Source: Alopecurus myosuroides (taxonomy: Eukaryota > Streptophyta > Magnoliopsida > Poales > Poaceae). Taken from it: DNA of 64,000 nucleotides. The stretch is taken from the NCBI GenBank assembly GCA_028641055.1, contig CM054060.1, forward strand, positions 62,277,371 through 62,341,370. Direction: 5' to 3'. This document shows positions 1 through 12,426 of the stretch, piece after piece. Below the pieces are notes generated by a model. It saw nothing but the letters and a program-made list of their open reading frames with translations, had not been told where the DNA came from and searched no databases. Each line of letters opens with the position of its first letter. Position 1 is the first letter of the stretch. A program made the translations under genes and the position numbers.

Positions 1-19
1 CGCGCAGCTAAACGCGTAC

Positions 20-3000
20 CTTTTACTTCGGCCAGCTGCTGAGTGCTATCATTAGCATTCTTGCTCGTTGCCTCCGCAGCTGCCTTCTCCTTCTCCAGTG
101 CAACAATTCGCCTCCTGGCGATAGCATGATTCCAGAGGAGCACACGATACAAATTGGTACGTTTCATAACGCTATCCTGAGAAGCGGGAAGAAAGCAAGT
201 TAGGCAAAGAAGTGGAGATTCAACCCGAGTAGGAGGCTACTTGGAGAGTATCCGTCTACTCGGCCAGAATCTCGGGGACTGGGTGAGAGTAAAGGAAAGT
301 GAAGACGAACAGGAGAGAAGAAAAATTCAACTCGGAAAGAGCAAGTAAGACGTACCGCATAAGCCTGCTCGATGTCCTCGGCGTTCTTGCGGTGCAGGAA
401 CATCTTGGCGGCGAGAGTGGCAGTCTCGGTGGAGACAGTCATGGGTTTGTAACCCAAATCCACCTTGTTCCACTCAACGCGCATGTGATCGATTGCGCCC
501 AACCCAAGGCCATGCCAATTGTCCGTGCCGAGAACCTTGCTGTCCCACTTGGCGTCGATGAAGCCAATAGTGTCAAGTACCTGCTCAAGGCTCCGTGATG
601 TTATCGCTGGATCCTGGACTCCCCGAGAAGCAATAGTGACGGACTTGTTCTGGTTTGGAGCCGGGGGAGGGGAGTTCACAGCTACGGCTTTCCTTCCCTT
701 CTGAAGGGCAAGTTGTTTATCCTGGGGAGAGAAGCCGATCTGGTTTTGTTGACTAACCTGCACCATGTAGTCCGGGAAGCAAGGCTGACCAGCGGCAGCA
801 AGAGCAGCGGAGGTAGCAGTAGCAACCGGGCCGTACGCGTGAATAACCAACTGTCCAGTCGAGGTCGGAGGTGGCATCTGATCTCTGGCTTGTTTCTTCG
901 CTCTCTCTTTCTCGGCTCGCTGCTTCTCGGATTCCTTGGCCTTCTTTCCTTCAGCCTTGGCCTTCGCCTTCTCGGCGGCTTCCTTATCGGCAGTTCCCTT
1001 CTCGGCTTCTGCCTTCTCGGCAGCTTCTTTCTCGGCTGCCCTCTTCTCGACCTCCTCCCTCAAAGCATCTAGGGCTTGCTGCCTGGCTGGATCAGTTGGC
1101 GGCGCCAGGGGCGCGCTATCCGGCGCGCCAGTCGGCTGGGCGCTACTCGGTGCGGCGCCCGTTGGCGCATCGCTCAGTGGGTAATGGCTTGCCGTGGTGG
1201 CAACAGTCATGGCGGCATCTTCCACCCGCTGCTCGGCAGCGGGATTCACTTGGCTTGCAGCGTCAGTGGTTGGCTGCTCCTGTTTAGCCTCTGGCCGCTC
1301 GAGGGCGGTGTTATCCTGCATCTCTTCGTCTTGGTTCTCCTCGGCAGTGTTGGCTGGAGGAGAAGGGGGTCTTTCCTGGTGGGCGGCAGTGTCCTGTGAT
1401 GCTGACTCCGCACGGAGCTGCTTCTCTGAATCTGCTCCTTGAGCATCAGTGCTCTGAGCATTGGCAGCCTCATCCTCGTCATCATCGAGGTTGATAAGCG
1501 GTGCTGCTGGCTTCTTAGCCTGGTCAGGCGCGAGAACAGCGTTCGCGTCCATGGGAGGTCTGCGGAGAAAAAGGAATTCAGAAATTAGAAGAGGATTGGG
1601 GAAATAGTACAATGCGAGAAGAAAGACAACAGAGAAGAAACTTACGCGCTGGTGGAGGCGAGCTTCCGCCTTGGTCTCTTCGCGACCGCCTTGGTCGCCT
1701 TCTTCTCGGCTGGCCTCTTCTTCTTGGCTGGAGGCTCTTGGGCGCCACTGCCAGTACGTTTGCGAGTGTCAGGAGCGGCAACGGACAGAGGCTTGACGAC
1801 AAGGGCCGTATCGCCCTTGTTCTCATCTTCATCTTCACCATCATTCTCCTCGGCAACATCGTCTACGAATTCAAAAGAAAAGAGAAGCGAATCAGAACCA
1901 GAAAACGATGGATTGGAACTTCTCGGAAACAAGCAGAATGAGTACGCAATTACCTTCGAATTCGTCCTCGGACCAATCGCGAAGAGATGATTCGGCGTCG
2001 CGCTTCTCCATTGTGGGGGAGTGTGCAAGGTTGATTTGATCTGCGGCATCGAAGGAGGGCACGACGTCCTCCTCACGATCGGCAGACCAGTTGCCTTCGA
2101 AACGTTCGCAGCTCTCCATACGCTGGCGATTGAGGGTCTGAAGAACAAAGAAGAATCGCAGGTTAGCCGAGTAGCAGGAGAGTATTCTACTCGGATAGGC
2201 GTGCAAACACGAAGCATACTTAGCCTAACCATGATTGCTAGTATCCCACTCGGAAAGGCGTGCAGGTATTAAGCATACTAAGCCTAAGAGTTGTTCCCGA
2301 GTAGGCTACCCGGCAAGGCGTGCAGGCACAAAGCACATTAAGCCTAGGCTATTCGGCTAAGTATCCTACTCGGTACAGAGGGCAATAGCTAGTCGGAGTT
2401 ATCTACTCGGAAGGCATATGCGGAAAACAGAATAAGAAGGACTCACCCGCTCAATTGGCTTCGTGCGGCTGTATGGGATGAACCCATACTGCCAGTGGTC
2501 GTCGAGGCTCGTCATCAGGATGGTCCTTGCGTGCGCAGGGACATCAATGTTGTCAAGATCGATGGTGGTTGTCCTGGTGCAGTCGCGGGGGCCTCCCATG
2601 TAGCACATGAGATGGCAGCGCTCCTGCAGAGGCAGCACTCGGTTCTTGATCCAGCAAGCCACCGGATCATCATTCTTGAGGCCTTGGTCTTTCAGCCAAC
2701 CAAGCCTGTTCTCTATCTCGATGGCGTTGGCGTCGTTGGCAGGCTTCTCCTTCCAATTCTTCCCGGTCGGAGCACGAGTGCTCCAAGCAGGCAAGTTGAT
2801 TCGGTCACTTACCGTTGCTCCCTTCGCGGCAGGGATGTTCTTGACATAAAGGAATGTCTTCTGCCACATTCGGACGGAGTCCAACCCCTTGATACGGGGA
2901 TGGTTGGTCCCCGCCCGTTGCACCATCATGGCGCAGCCGGTGTCGGTGGCGCGGCCAACGCCCGCGCTGTCCTTCTTCCCGATGGTCTGCTGGCGGAGGT

Positions 3001-3340
3001 GGAAGTACCTCAGCCAGGTATCCGTCGTCGGATGGATGCCGAGGAAGGCCTCGCACACCACGGCGTGGTAGGCGAGGAAGACGACGGCGTTGGGTGGTAG
3101 ATGGTGCATCTGAAGGCCGAAGTGGTCCAAGAACTTGCGGAGGAAGTCGGAAGCCGGCAATCCGAAGCCGCGCTCGAAATGCGATATGAACACAACGAAC
3201 TCACCCTCCCGCGGGGTTGGCGCGAGTTCGCCGTCAGGCGCCCGGCACTCCACACCGGGAGGAACTCTCCGGGTGTTCACAAGCCAGGCGCAATCTTCAG
3301 CGGTGACGACCGAGCCGGCCCAGCCGGCACGAGCGGCCAT
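20..3340 (-). CDS. spliced antisense gene of the Gypsy element (Transposase_28-type), partial
   Basis: Five exons can be read on the minus strand: 3340-2447, 2137-1954, 1862-1646, 1559-356 and 176-20. Each has GT..AG borders and the phases join without a stop; the last intron runs off the window. The start at 3340 is the ATG of MAARAGWAG; an upstream in-frame ATG exists but lies in a GC-rich leader containing a 20-bp tandem duplication (about 3403-3442). Exon 1 (298 codons) resembles the 'putative gypsy type transposon' domain (Transposase_28, PF04195). Exon 2 is acidic. Exon 3 goes from acidic to a Lys/Arg-rich stretch (AKKKRPAEKK), a possible nuclear localisation signal. Exon 4 is long and low-complexity, with an Ala/Glu/Lys-rich segment likely to form a coiled coil, and exon 5 is also helical. 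Such antisense ORFs are known from grass Gypsy elements; their function is not established. The intron at about 2150-2446 carries diverged repeats of a CTACTCGG-rich motif. Confidence 0.75.
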
Positions 3341-3527
3341 GGCTAAAGGTGCGCGGATGGTGGAGAAACGGAAGAATTTGGTTGGCGGGGTTGAATTCGC
3401 AGCGGCGCAAGAGATTGCGCGGCGGCGCAAGAGATTGCGCGGCGGCGGAGAGCTCGGTGGCGGAGAAGAACAAAGGACGAGAAAGGAATAGTGTGAAGGA
3501 AGGGGAAAAGGAAGTTACCGGCGGGGG

Positions 3528-3536
3528 TATTTATAT
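3528..3536 (-). promoter_or_regulatory. TATA-like box for the antisense gene
   Basis: The minus strand reads ATATAAATA about 190 bp upstream of the predicted ATG at 3340, with a GC-rich leader between. Position and direction fit a dedicated promoter for the antisense transcript. This is sequence resemblance only. Confidence 0.5.
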
Positions 3537-4052
3537 CCCCTCCGCGGTTACCGTTACCATCGCGGAAGTGGGATCGATCGTGGCGTGTGGTGGGATCTGT
3601 GGCCGGCTGGAAACGCACACAAGCGCGGGATGCGCGCGTAACGGACGCAATTGATCCCACCACCAAATCGTGGCCAGTTATTACTCTTGATGGGACGTGA
3701 CGAGTGGGTGGGCCCACTACCTGGAAACTGGGCGCGTGGCACGATGCGTCCTGGGCAACGAGGCGACGGGGGCCTGGATGCGTGACACGTGTTCAGTTGC
3801 TGTGCGAAGGGCTGGATCGTGCTCTGCGCCGCAGAGGCTCAATTCAAGAAAATTCTCCAAGTCTTTTTACTCGGTCGCAGAGTAGAGATCATCTGCTGCG
3901 CAGAAGAGAGGAAACTTAAGGTACTATTCAGAGAGCTACTCGGAGGCTCTACTCGGCATCTTGAGGTTCAAGGGCTATGTGGCAAGGATTGGTTTTAAGC
4001 TGGCAGAGCCTAGTGAACAAGTTCGCAAGGCTCAACCAGCTTCGGGGACTGC

Positions 4053-4942
4053 TGTCGGGGGGTTACCCCCGAGTAGGGTAAAGACAAGGGGTAAAGGCGT
4101 CTTACAGAAGAGAGGTTTGGTCGAGTAGCCGACTACCCGGTACTCGCTACCCGGTCGACTGCTACTCGGTCTCACCTCAAGATGACCAGAAGGAAGAATC
4201 ATTCAAGTTCTCTACGTTCGAGTAGAAGAGTTGGCCCGAGTACAATTGGCGGGAACAATTGGCGGGAACCTACTCGGGCCAGAAAGTCAAAGGAGCCGTT
4301 CTGACACAGGATCCCGCGTATCCTGGGTCCGTACTTGGCAGCATTCGAACTACTGTTCATCTGGGACCGGCCTGCCTGACAGTGACAGCATGGAAGCAGG
4401 CCGTGGCAGGATAAGGGGGGGCCTACTCTGTGCTTAGGTACAGTGATACCAGTCTGTCCCCTTGTTTTGCCCAACGACTTTCCAGATGAAGCCAAGGTTA
4501 GGAACCAAAGCTGTCAGCGGGAACCCGGAAGAAGGACGATGTGCACACTATGTCGACACTTGTCCATGTTTGGACGTATCCGGCTGGGCACCATGTATAT
4601 AAGGTGCCCCGCCGCCTCCTGCGTGAGGATCGAACACATCTTGACCTAGAGGAAACCCTAGTTCTTGACCTAGTTCATCATCTAGAGGAGAGTGGCTACT
4701 CGGTAGCAAGAACTTTGTACTGTGGCTACTCGGTGAGATACCAAAATACACAAAGAAAGGCAGGAGTAGGGGTTTTACCTCCTCACGAGGGCCCTGAACC
4801 TGGGTAGATCGTGTTGTTTGCAGTGTTTACTTCGTACCTCACGCGGCTACTCGTCACGTGATCCCTCCCCGAGCACCTCCAGCGTCCTTCGTCCCCACAT
4901 CTTTAGCCATCCCATGGCATCTGCCGTGACACCACCACGACA
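4053..4942 (+). repeat. 3' LTR of the first Gypsy element
   Basis: Starts TGTCGGGGGGTTACC just after the polypurine-like TTCGGGGACTGC and ends ...CACCACGACA. Length is 890 bp. A TATATAA at about 4596-4602 fits the U3/R promoter. The start and end resemble the minus-strand LTR at 51686-52501 (TGTCAGGGGGCTACC...CCACGACA), so the two elements are related. CTACTCGG is scattered through the LTR. Confidence 0.8.
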
Positions 4943-5184
4943 AAACAAGAACAAAGTAAAGCTAAAGAATAGAAGGACTGAAGTGGAAGCACGCAGAGAC
5001 AAAAATGTATTCCCGAGTTCCTCCTTTTCAGGACAACACGTCTTATTGGAGGGGTGTGAGTTTCGTTAGAAGGCCTACTCAATGCCACAAAATCCTCACC
5101 CTATTCTCTGATGAACCTCGCCACAAAGGCCTAGTTCACCCTCCACTATTGGAATCCTTCAAGGAGGAATTCGGTGCCTTACAA
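4943..5184. other. unassigned sequence between two elements
   Basis: No gene, repeat end or promoter recognised. It lies between the first Gypsy LTR and the decayed element to its right. Confidence 0.4.
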
Positions 5185-6011
5185 TGATCTTGGGGCACAC
5201 ACCCACATTTGAATTGGGGGCTCATAAAATCACCAGGAATCTGTTACAAGAAACAAGTGAGTAACAGTTGGACTAGGTTTTAAAACCCTAGACACAAATC
5301 TCTCAATTGAATGAGGGGGAAATGAATAACGGATTGGTGAAGATGTAGATCAGGGAATTCTCCATCAATGCTTCAAAGATCAACAAGATTGGGTGGAGGG
5401 ATTGGGAGATTTATTGAAGTAGGTGAGCTCAATAATGGTGGACTTCAATGCTAGATGAGCTAATTTGAGGTAGAAGAAGGAGAGGGATATTTATACCCTC
5501 TCCCCAAAATGTAGCCGTTTGGAGTCGTTGCAGAGATTTTACACCGAAGACTCTGGCCTTCTAAAGACTCCGGGCAGTTTATGCAGGGACAAAAACTTCA
5601 TGAAATTCTGGAGACTCCGGAAAGTTTCCAAACACAATACAGTGCGCGACACAGCCTTGTCTTCGCACTGAGAAATCCTCAGGTTAGAGACTCCTGCCCT
5701 AGCAGACCGGATACTCTGGCCTAGCCCAGAGACTTTGCAAAAAATTTGGAGACTCTATCAAGTCTCCGCATGGAGTCCAGTGCGAGACATGGCTTGGCCT
5801 TCTCTGGAATAAATCCTGAGTCCGGAGACCTTGGCCTGGAGTTTTCTGCAACCACCTCAAATCTGATTCTTTGATCTTTTCTCCTTTTTTGGGAAATAGC
5901 CACCATCATAAAAATATATCAAGATTTCCTAGCAATATTAGCATATTGTTAAATCATACAAATGTTGTGATCAAACTCATAAAAGATATTTAGGCGAGAT
6001 ATGCTCTTTCA
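5185..6011 (-). repeat. probable 3' LTR of the decayed element
   Basis: Read on the minus strand it begins TGAAAGAGCATATCTCGCC at 6011. It carries TATAAATA near 5488-5495 and contains diverged repeats of a 'gagactccgg / gactctggcc' motif around 5550-5840. The end near 5185 is a guess. Confidence 0.4.
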
Positions 6012-6769
6012 ATACCCACCTTTTTGGTGTCTTATTAAAACATAAGTATTTGAAATAATAGTCGAGCTAATGAAATCAACTATGAGTTTAGAAAATACAG
6101 ACGCCCTCCCCCCCTTGATGTGTGCACCAAAAAATTCATTGAATTTGAGTACAATGGTATACATCAACAAGGATCAACAGTCCACCTATATTTTTGAAAC
6201 CCATAACAAGTGCAATAACAAATATTTCTAGTAGAACATAATTGCACGAGGAAGGTAAGACATATAAAGGATTAGCACAATAGCACAAATAGTCTCACTA
6301 GTATGTCTTGCCACACACAATCGACATAGTCCACACACGAGAAGTTGAAAATAAAGATAAAGGGAGACACAAGCATATAAGAGGAAAATGAATTTTGAAT
6401 GCTTGTGCTCCGAGAAAACCCATGCAAATTCCAAAGAGAAGTCCTAAATAGAGCAAATTCTCCCCCTTTGGCATCGAGACACCAAAAAGGGAATAAGAGA
6501 GATGATACACGTAGCCCAAAGGATCACTATCCATCTTCCTCAGACTCCTCGGAATTCTATCCATCCTCCTTGGACTGCTCCTCATCCTCCTCAGTTTCGA
6601 ACTCATCCTCACGATCTTCCATCTAAGGATCCTTGCGAGTGTTGCGATACGAAGACGATGCAGAGGTAACCTCACTGAAACCTCCCCAAGCAAAAGAAGA
6701 GTTGTTCCCGTCATTGTAGGAAATGGTGTTGGATGGCTTAGCTAGCTCAGAAGTGGTAGGAGGCACAGT

Positions 6770-7980
6770 TCATGCCTTGTCTTGAAGATCTTTGAGAATC
6801 TTCTTCACATTCCTCCTTTCCTCATAGGCATCATGCTTATCATTATGTACAGCAATAGTCATGCATAGAATGCTGCATAGGACCATGTTGAGCTTCTTCT
6901 CCTCTTCTTTCACAAGTTTCTTCCCACAAAGACGAGATGGAGGATCAACATTCTTGCTCCTCCTAGACATTGGAGCATCAACCTCAACTTACTCATCTTC
7001 CTCACTATCCTGATAAGCTGCACGCTGCTGGTGTGACTCTGCAAGATCTGGAGGGAATCGGGCTTGTGAATAGTCTCGGTGGAAAGTCTAGGAACCTTGT
7101 CAACAATGAGCTTCATCACATAAGGTGCATAAACTGGAACCTTCTTCTTCTCGTTCATCGTGCGATAGATCTCTTCCTTGATAAAGTTCATGGCATCAAT
7201 ATCATACCCTTCACAATCTTCCCCGCGGTGACACTTGGTGGCATGATGGGGTAGACTGATAAGCCGACCTTGGATAACATCCTTATTACCAGCTTGAGGA
7301 GCAATGTTGCACGAGAACATGCGAATAATATTGTTGTAGACGCGCTTGAGGTCCTTGTTGGTGCCAACACTTGCGGGATTATCATAGAGAGGAGCCAAAC
7401 AACCCATGTTGTACGCCACACATGCCACATGCATCCTCTTCCCAACAACTATAGAAGCACCCTGGAACTCATATCACAATATCTCGGAGAACCTCTTCAT
7501 AGAAGACTCAACCTTAAGAGGTCCTGTCATCCAAGTCAAAGTAACATCCTCATCTTCACCAAATGTGACTGTGGCAAAGAACTGTTAGACAGATGCCTGT
7601 TGGGTGCCAATGATCTTCTCGAGATTCAGCTTCCTCATAACCCAAACTACTTCCTTGAAGTAGTTCTTGCTGCCCAAAGCATCAAGGTCGAGGACTTTCT
7701 GATTACAGACTTGATGACGCAAATCAGCATACAACTTTGTCATGATCAACTCTTGCTATTTCCTCCATATGTGGACATTATTGGAAGTGCAAGGCATGGA
7801 AAAGAAGGGTTGTATCCTCATAGTCCTAAACTCAATCTTTCTCAAATTAGCCACTATAGTGATGCGATCATAACGAGCCTTCTTGGAAAGCTCTCTGGCC
7901 TCTTGCCCAGCTGCTTCCTCTTAAACTGCCATGTTTTGCCTTGCAACACCGGTCTCACGATCAACATCCATGTAGTTGCA
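6770..7980 (-). pseudogene. degenerate transposon protein (possibly Transposase_32-like)
   Basis: One minus-strand frame can be followed from about 7980 to 6910 through at least four in-frame stops; the best-preserved part is 7434-6910. It contains the segment VYAPYVMKLIVDK, which resembles a conserved stretch I associate with grass retrotransposon ORFs annotated as 'putative plant transposon protein' (PF20167). The family assignment is from memory and uncertain. A plus-strand frame of similar length overlaps it but has no recognisable content, so I take the minus strand as the coding one. The frame lies upstream of the probable LTR at 5185-6011 in the same orientation. It is too damaged to make protein. 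Confidence 0.4.
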
Positions 7981-8044
7981 AGAATGAGCAAAATGTCTCC
8001 TTGTTTCCACATTGGGGTTGGAGGAGGAGGCCTTGGTTCGCTTA

Positions 8045-8826
8045 TGATAAGGTGAATCCTTTCCTAATAATAAATAATGTTTGTGTTTATAAGAATGTTA
8101 TACTACTTAAGCCTATGCACTTATATATTAGCAGGGTTATTGATAACACAAGCATTGGCGAAGCAATGGAGCTGGTTGAAGAGGATGACAAGCACGAGGG
8201 AGGCAAGGGAGGAAGTGGAGCCATCAAGGAAAAGATATTTGGTTTGGACTGACAGAAGTCCCGAATTTGAAACGATCATGGACTCTTCATACGGACTCAA
8301 ACTAAAGCAAATGAGCAAAATCTGAAAAGGAATTTCGAAGGGCTTTCCAATAGATCCAGCCCCATGCACGGATTCGACTCGTACAAGACGTGGTGACCGA
8401 AACAATTCACGACTCGTTTTTTGTCAGTTTTCAAATAGAGTCCTGTCAAGTTAAGAAACTTAGAGATTTGTTATGTTGGACGTCCAGCAGCCATTATAAG
8501 GCTTGTAATTTGCATTATTAGAGCTTAGACTACGTTAAACATAAACCCTAAACTTTTAGATCGAATCTGCTCATGGTAAGCATTCATCTTGAAGTATTGT
8601 TACCATTGCAAAATTGTGTGTTACCTGCTGTTCCACTGGGAATAAGACGGTACAGGACCACCTCGTAGTCGGTGGCTACGTTGTGCAAGCTTATGGAGTT
8701 GAGAATATCCATTGGGTTGCAAACTGTTGCATTGGCATAAGGGATCAGCAGGAGAGTTTTCAGTGAGACACGAGTTATCCAAGTTAGGAGTGAGAGTTCA
8801 TCGAGAAGATTGGGCCACCCCTTATC
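8045..8826 (+). repeat. 5' LTR of the non-autonomous element
   Basis: Starts TGATAAGG. The end is placed at ...CTTATCA, three bases before TGGTATCAGA. The part to about 8600 is duplicated at 11906-12424; the rest has no partner in the window. Confidence 0.6.
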
Positions 8827-8830
8827 ATCT

Positions 8831-8840
8831 TGGTATCAGA
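8831..8840 (+). other. primer-binding site (tRNA-iMet type)
   Basis: TGGTATCAGA matches the usual plant LTR-retrotransposon primer-binding sequence for initiator Met tRNA. It fixes the minus-strand DNA start and the 5' LTR border. Confidence 0.6.
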
Positions 8841-10214
8841 TTTACAGGTTGCCTCGGTGAGATGTTATTTAGCCCTTAGAATCGAGTGTTTTTATTCCTA
8901 TACAGAAAATTGCCCCACACAAATAGTTTAGATCATTGCCATAGTCGTAGTTCATCCTTAGTGTCAATTTCTAGTTGTTGTTTTTCTGTTTGATTTGCGT
9001 CCCCTTTTCTGTTTTTGAGTCTTTCAGATTCGGTTAGGGTTAGGGTTCTTAGGTTTCTAGTCGATTTCATATCAAAAAATCCCAAAAAGAATCAATTCGG
9101 GTGCTGTTCATTGCTCAATTCGAGTTCAACTCGGATTCCTGCCGTGGCAGGGTTTCTCTGTGTTTCGCTGTCGCCGTTCTGCGCCCCTGTCGTGCCCTAG
9201 TCGGAGTCGATCTCCACCCGCGTGTTACAAAACCAGCGCGCAGCCTGTTCCGCGCTTACCTGCAGTTAACCGCGCGCTGCCGCGGCACAGAAACACGCAA
9301 ACGCGCTGCCGCGTGCTACCACCCGCACGCGCAACACGTGCGCGCGCTCGAATGCGCCCTTACGCGCCCCGTTACGCGCTAAGCCACGCGCTGCCGCAAC
9401 ACGGGTTTGGCTCGTTTTCCTGTCGGCGACACAGTTTTCTGTCGTGGGCTGTTTTAGTAAGTTTTAGGCTAGTTTGTTTTTGTTTTTCCTTTTCGTTTTC
9501 TTAGGAGCTCCATATCTGAACCTTGTGAACCTAGACACGGCCTTTCTACAATATTATAAATAGGTACCTACCCACAAGTATAGCTATTTTGTGCTCTGAC
9601 AGGCTGCTCATTCAATCATCTACCATTGTGTTTCACTTGCTAATTGGTTCATATTGCTCCTATTTATTCTTAAGGCCATTGGAAAAATACAAAAAAAATA
9701 GAAAAAAGAGTAAAAATATAAAAAAAGAGAAAACAAAAAAATTGAAAAGAGGCCGAATTGATACAATTGCTTACTAGTGGAGCTTACTTTATACCACATT
9801 GTGACACTTGGTTTCTTTCATTTAGCAATCTTGTGCATATCTATTGTGAGCCTAGCTAGTGACTTTCTAGTGCATTGCAAAATCTCATCCATATATTTTT
9901 TTTGCCACATTTGTCTCCATTTGGTGTGTGTTTCCTTGGGTAATTTTATATCATCACAAAACAATAAATAGGACTTGTTACTTTGGTGATTGTTAGGTAT
10001 CCATACCAAGCCCCACTAAATAACCCGTTTTCCTTGTGAGAGTTAAAACACCGGGTCTTCTCTTCTTCACATCAAAGCATACTAATTGCCTCTACTTGTT
10101 GGTAAGTATTTCTATTCACTTTGGAACAGTAAGGTACACCTTTATTTGTTGTTTTGAGTGAGTTGTGAGAGTTCCACCATACATATACATACTGCATATA
10201 TTTATGTACTAATA

Positions 10215-12074
10215 ATGGTTGCTCCTTTCGAGGAAAAACCATTAGAGTTACGTTCTTTTTGCAGTGCCACATTCTGGGAGGAGGATTCTAAGGTGATACT
10301 TTCGTCTGATTTGTTCCACTTCACAGCACACATCGAAGGTAGACCTGCTGCTATCACCATTGATAAGAACTCTTGGCAGAATTTTGTTAGTATTGAGATT
10401 GTTGAGAAATTGCAATTGAGAACATGGCAAACCAATAGGCCATATATTTTAGCTACTAATAATGATGCCCTTTCAATTATTCAAACTACATAAGTTCTAT
10501 TAACCATTCATGGTCATACGGAGGGAATTTATTGTAATGTGATTCCTAGAACGCTTAATTGTTGTCATCTTTTGTTGAGTAGACGATGGTGCCACCAATT
10601 TAAGGTTGATTTTGATAGCTATCATCCTGATATACAATTCTTTTGGATTCATAAAAAAAATTGCATAATACATGCAACACTTAAAACATTGCAACGAGCT
10701 ATGATTAAATTAAGTGAGCATATAGAGATAAAGGATGAGAGCTTGGATATTATAGAAAACGTGGGAGTAGAAGTTAAGGAGACATGTGAGGTTATTTCTA
10801 CCAATATAATCATGTCTACTCCTAGTGTTGTGCCTTGTGATATGCAGGTTGCTTTTGAAGAAAGGAAGCTAACTATAATACAACTTGCATTACCACATAA
10901 CTTGGAGGAGCATGCCATTGTTCCTAGTGTTGTTTATTGTGATGTGCAGGTTTCTTTTGAAGAAAGGGAGCCTTTAGTACAACCTGCATAACCACTTCCA
11001 TTGGAGGAGAGTATCATGGGTAACGATGTTGATTCTTGTGGTTTGCATGACACACAAATTTCAGAACCATGTGTTAACTTGCCAATTTCGAATTTTGAAC
11101 ATGTGGTTTTGATTACACATAAAGAAGTGCTTGCTAAAATACCACATATTAATATTGTGTATTCCATCATGTTACATGAACCAATTACTATGCAATGTGC
11201 TATGAATGGGATTTCTTAAATTTCATATGTCAATTCTAGCACCTATGATACTTGTTTCACTTTTAATTTAGTTGGTGATTATAACATGAATGAAATTTTT
11301 ATGGTGGATAACATATGTATTACTTATGATAATATTGCTGATTTAAACATTGTGTTACCTCATACACCTATGTTTGGTTTGACACAAAACTTAATAAATA
11401 CATATGCTAATGATTTATACTTCACTTATATTTGCAAATTGAGTTGCAATTTACATGTTAACACACTTGAGTGTCCTACTACCACAAAATTTGACCATAG
11501 ATCTTCTGTGTGAACACTTTATTTGATACTAAACAATTAGAATTTATACATAGAAGTTTCTCCTTATGATCATGATTATATGAGCTTCACTTATACCTAC
11601 AATTGTGATTGCTATTTGATGAGATTCTATTTGTTTTCTAATGACAATTATGTGCTAACTACATGCAAATTTTGCTGCTTTATGTCATGTGAAAATATTT
11701 ATCATGCCCACAAACATGATGCATCACATTACAAATACATATATAGTGCATACACTTTGTTCTTTTTGTTTCTTCCACGTTCAGCTTACCACAAGCCGAG
11801 GAAGTCTTGTCTTGAAGAAAGAGAGGACGATGAGGATGTAATAGGGGCATTTCATGAGTGTGCATGTGTGAACTGGAAGGAAATATTGAGCCTCACTGAT
11901 GTTCATGATAAGGTGAATCCTTACCTAATAATAAATAATGTTTGTGTTTATAAGAATGTTATACTAGCTAAGTCTATGTATTTATGTATTAGCAGGGTTA
12001 TTGATAACACAAGCATTGGCGAAGAAATGGAGAGGGAGGAAGTGGAGCCATCAAGTAAAAGATATTCGGTTTAA
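10215..12074 (+). pseudogene. decayed Gypsy-type frame with aspartic-protease-like segment
   Basis: A single plus-strand frame runs from ATG 10215 to 12074, interrupted by stops near 10491, 10989, 11217 and 11511. The first part resembles the retropepsin-like domain of grass Gypsy polyproteins: an AITID segment sits where the catalytic Asp-Gly/Thr motif belongs, followed by SIEIVEKLQLRTWQ and, after the first stop, HLLLSRRW in place of the usual LLGRPW. The active-site triplet is not conserved. Downstream are two similar modules (PSVVPCDMQVAFEER and PSVVYCDVQVSFEER) and Cys/Tyr-rich low-complexity sequence. The frame runs on into the 3' LTR. It is a remnant of a larger polyprotein, not functional as it stands. 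Confidence 0.5.
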
Positions 12075-12426
12075 ACTGCCAGAAATCCCGAATTTGAAAC
12101 GATCATGGACTCTTCATACGGACTCCAACTAAAAAAATGAGCAAAATCTGAAAAGGAAATTCGAAGGGCTTTCCAATGGATCCAGCCCCATGCACAGATT
12201 CGACTCGTACAAGACGTGGTGACCGTAACAATTCACGACTCGTTTTCTGCCAGTTTCCAAATAGAGTCCTGTCAAGTTAAGAAACTTAGAGATTTGTTGT
12301 GTTGGACGTCCAGCAGCCATTATAAGACTTGTATTCGCATTATTAGAGCTTAGACTATGTTAAACATAAACCCTAGACTTTTAGATCGAATCTGCTCATT
12401 GTAAACATTCATCTTGAAGTATTGCA
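11906..12426 (+). repeat. 3' LTR of the non-autonomous element, truncated
   Basis: Matches 8045-8600 with many differences. Similarity ends at GAAGTATTG; the last ~200 bp expected from the 5' copy are absent. Confidence 0.6.

Larger units (their letters stand above)
1..4942 (+). mobile_element. 3' part of a Tat-lineage Ty3/Gypsy retrotransposon
   Basis: The right boundary is an LTR at 4053-4942 that starts TGTCGGGGGG and ends CCACGACA, preceded by the purine-rich tract TTCGGGGACT. The left part holds a spliced gene on the opposite strand. The same arrangement (antisense gene, then GGGGACT tract, then 3' LTR) recurs in the complete element at 52646-63333, which has Tat-type dual RNase H domains, so I infer the same lineage here. 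Gag, pol and the 5' LTR lie outside the window, so no target duplication can be checked. Confidence 0.85.
5185..8044 (-). mobile_element. decayed minus-strand LTR retrotransposon fragment
   Basis: A long degenerate minus-strand coding frame (7980-6770) is followed by a purine-rich stretch (AAAAAGGTGGGTAT) directly before TGAAAGAGC at 6011. That is the usual order of internal region, polypurine tract and 3' LTR. The right side is cut off at 8044 where another LTR element begins. The left edge is approximate because no second LTR is present to compare. Confidence 0.5.
8045..12426 (+). mobile_element. non-autonomous LTR retrotransposon with decayed internal frame
   Basis: A direct repeat starting TGATAAGGTGAATCC occurs at 8045 and 11906 and stays similar for about 520-560 bp, with many substitutions and small indels, so the element is old. 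A primer-binding-like TGGTATCAGA (initiator Met tRNA type) lies at 8831-8840, placing the 5' LTR end just before it. The 3' copy stops being similar near 12424, so the 3' LTR is truncated. The interior is only about 3.1 kb and has no reverse transcriptase or integrase, so it could not move by itself. Confidence 0.7.

Noticed and set aside
200..1612. Treating the 470-codon minus-strand ORF as a stand-alone gene
   Set aside because: Splice borders at 1559 and 356 and matching phases with neighbouring frames show it is one exon of the antisense gene.
7270..8055. 261-codon plus-strand ORF
   Set aside because: It lies opposite the degenerate minus-strand transposon frame and has no recognisable content, so it is a shadow.
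9030..9055. Telomere-like GGTTAGGGTTAGGG
   Set aside because: Only two to three units and not sustained; a chance match inside a retrotransposon leader.
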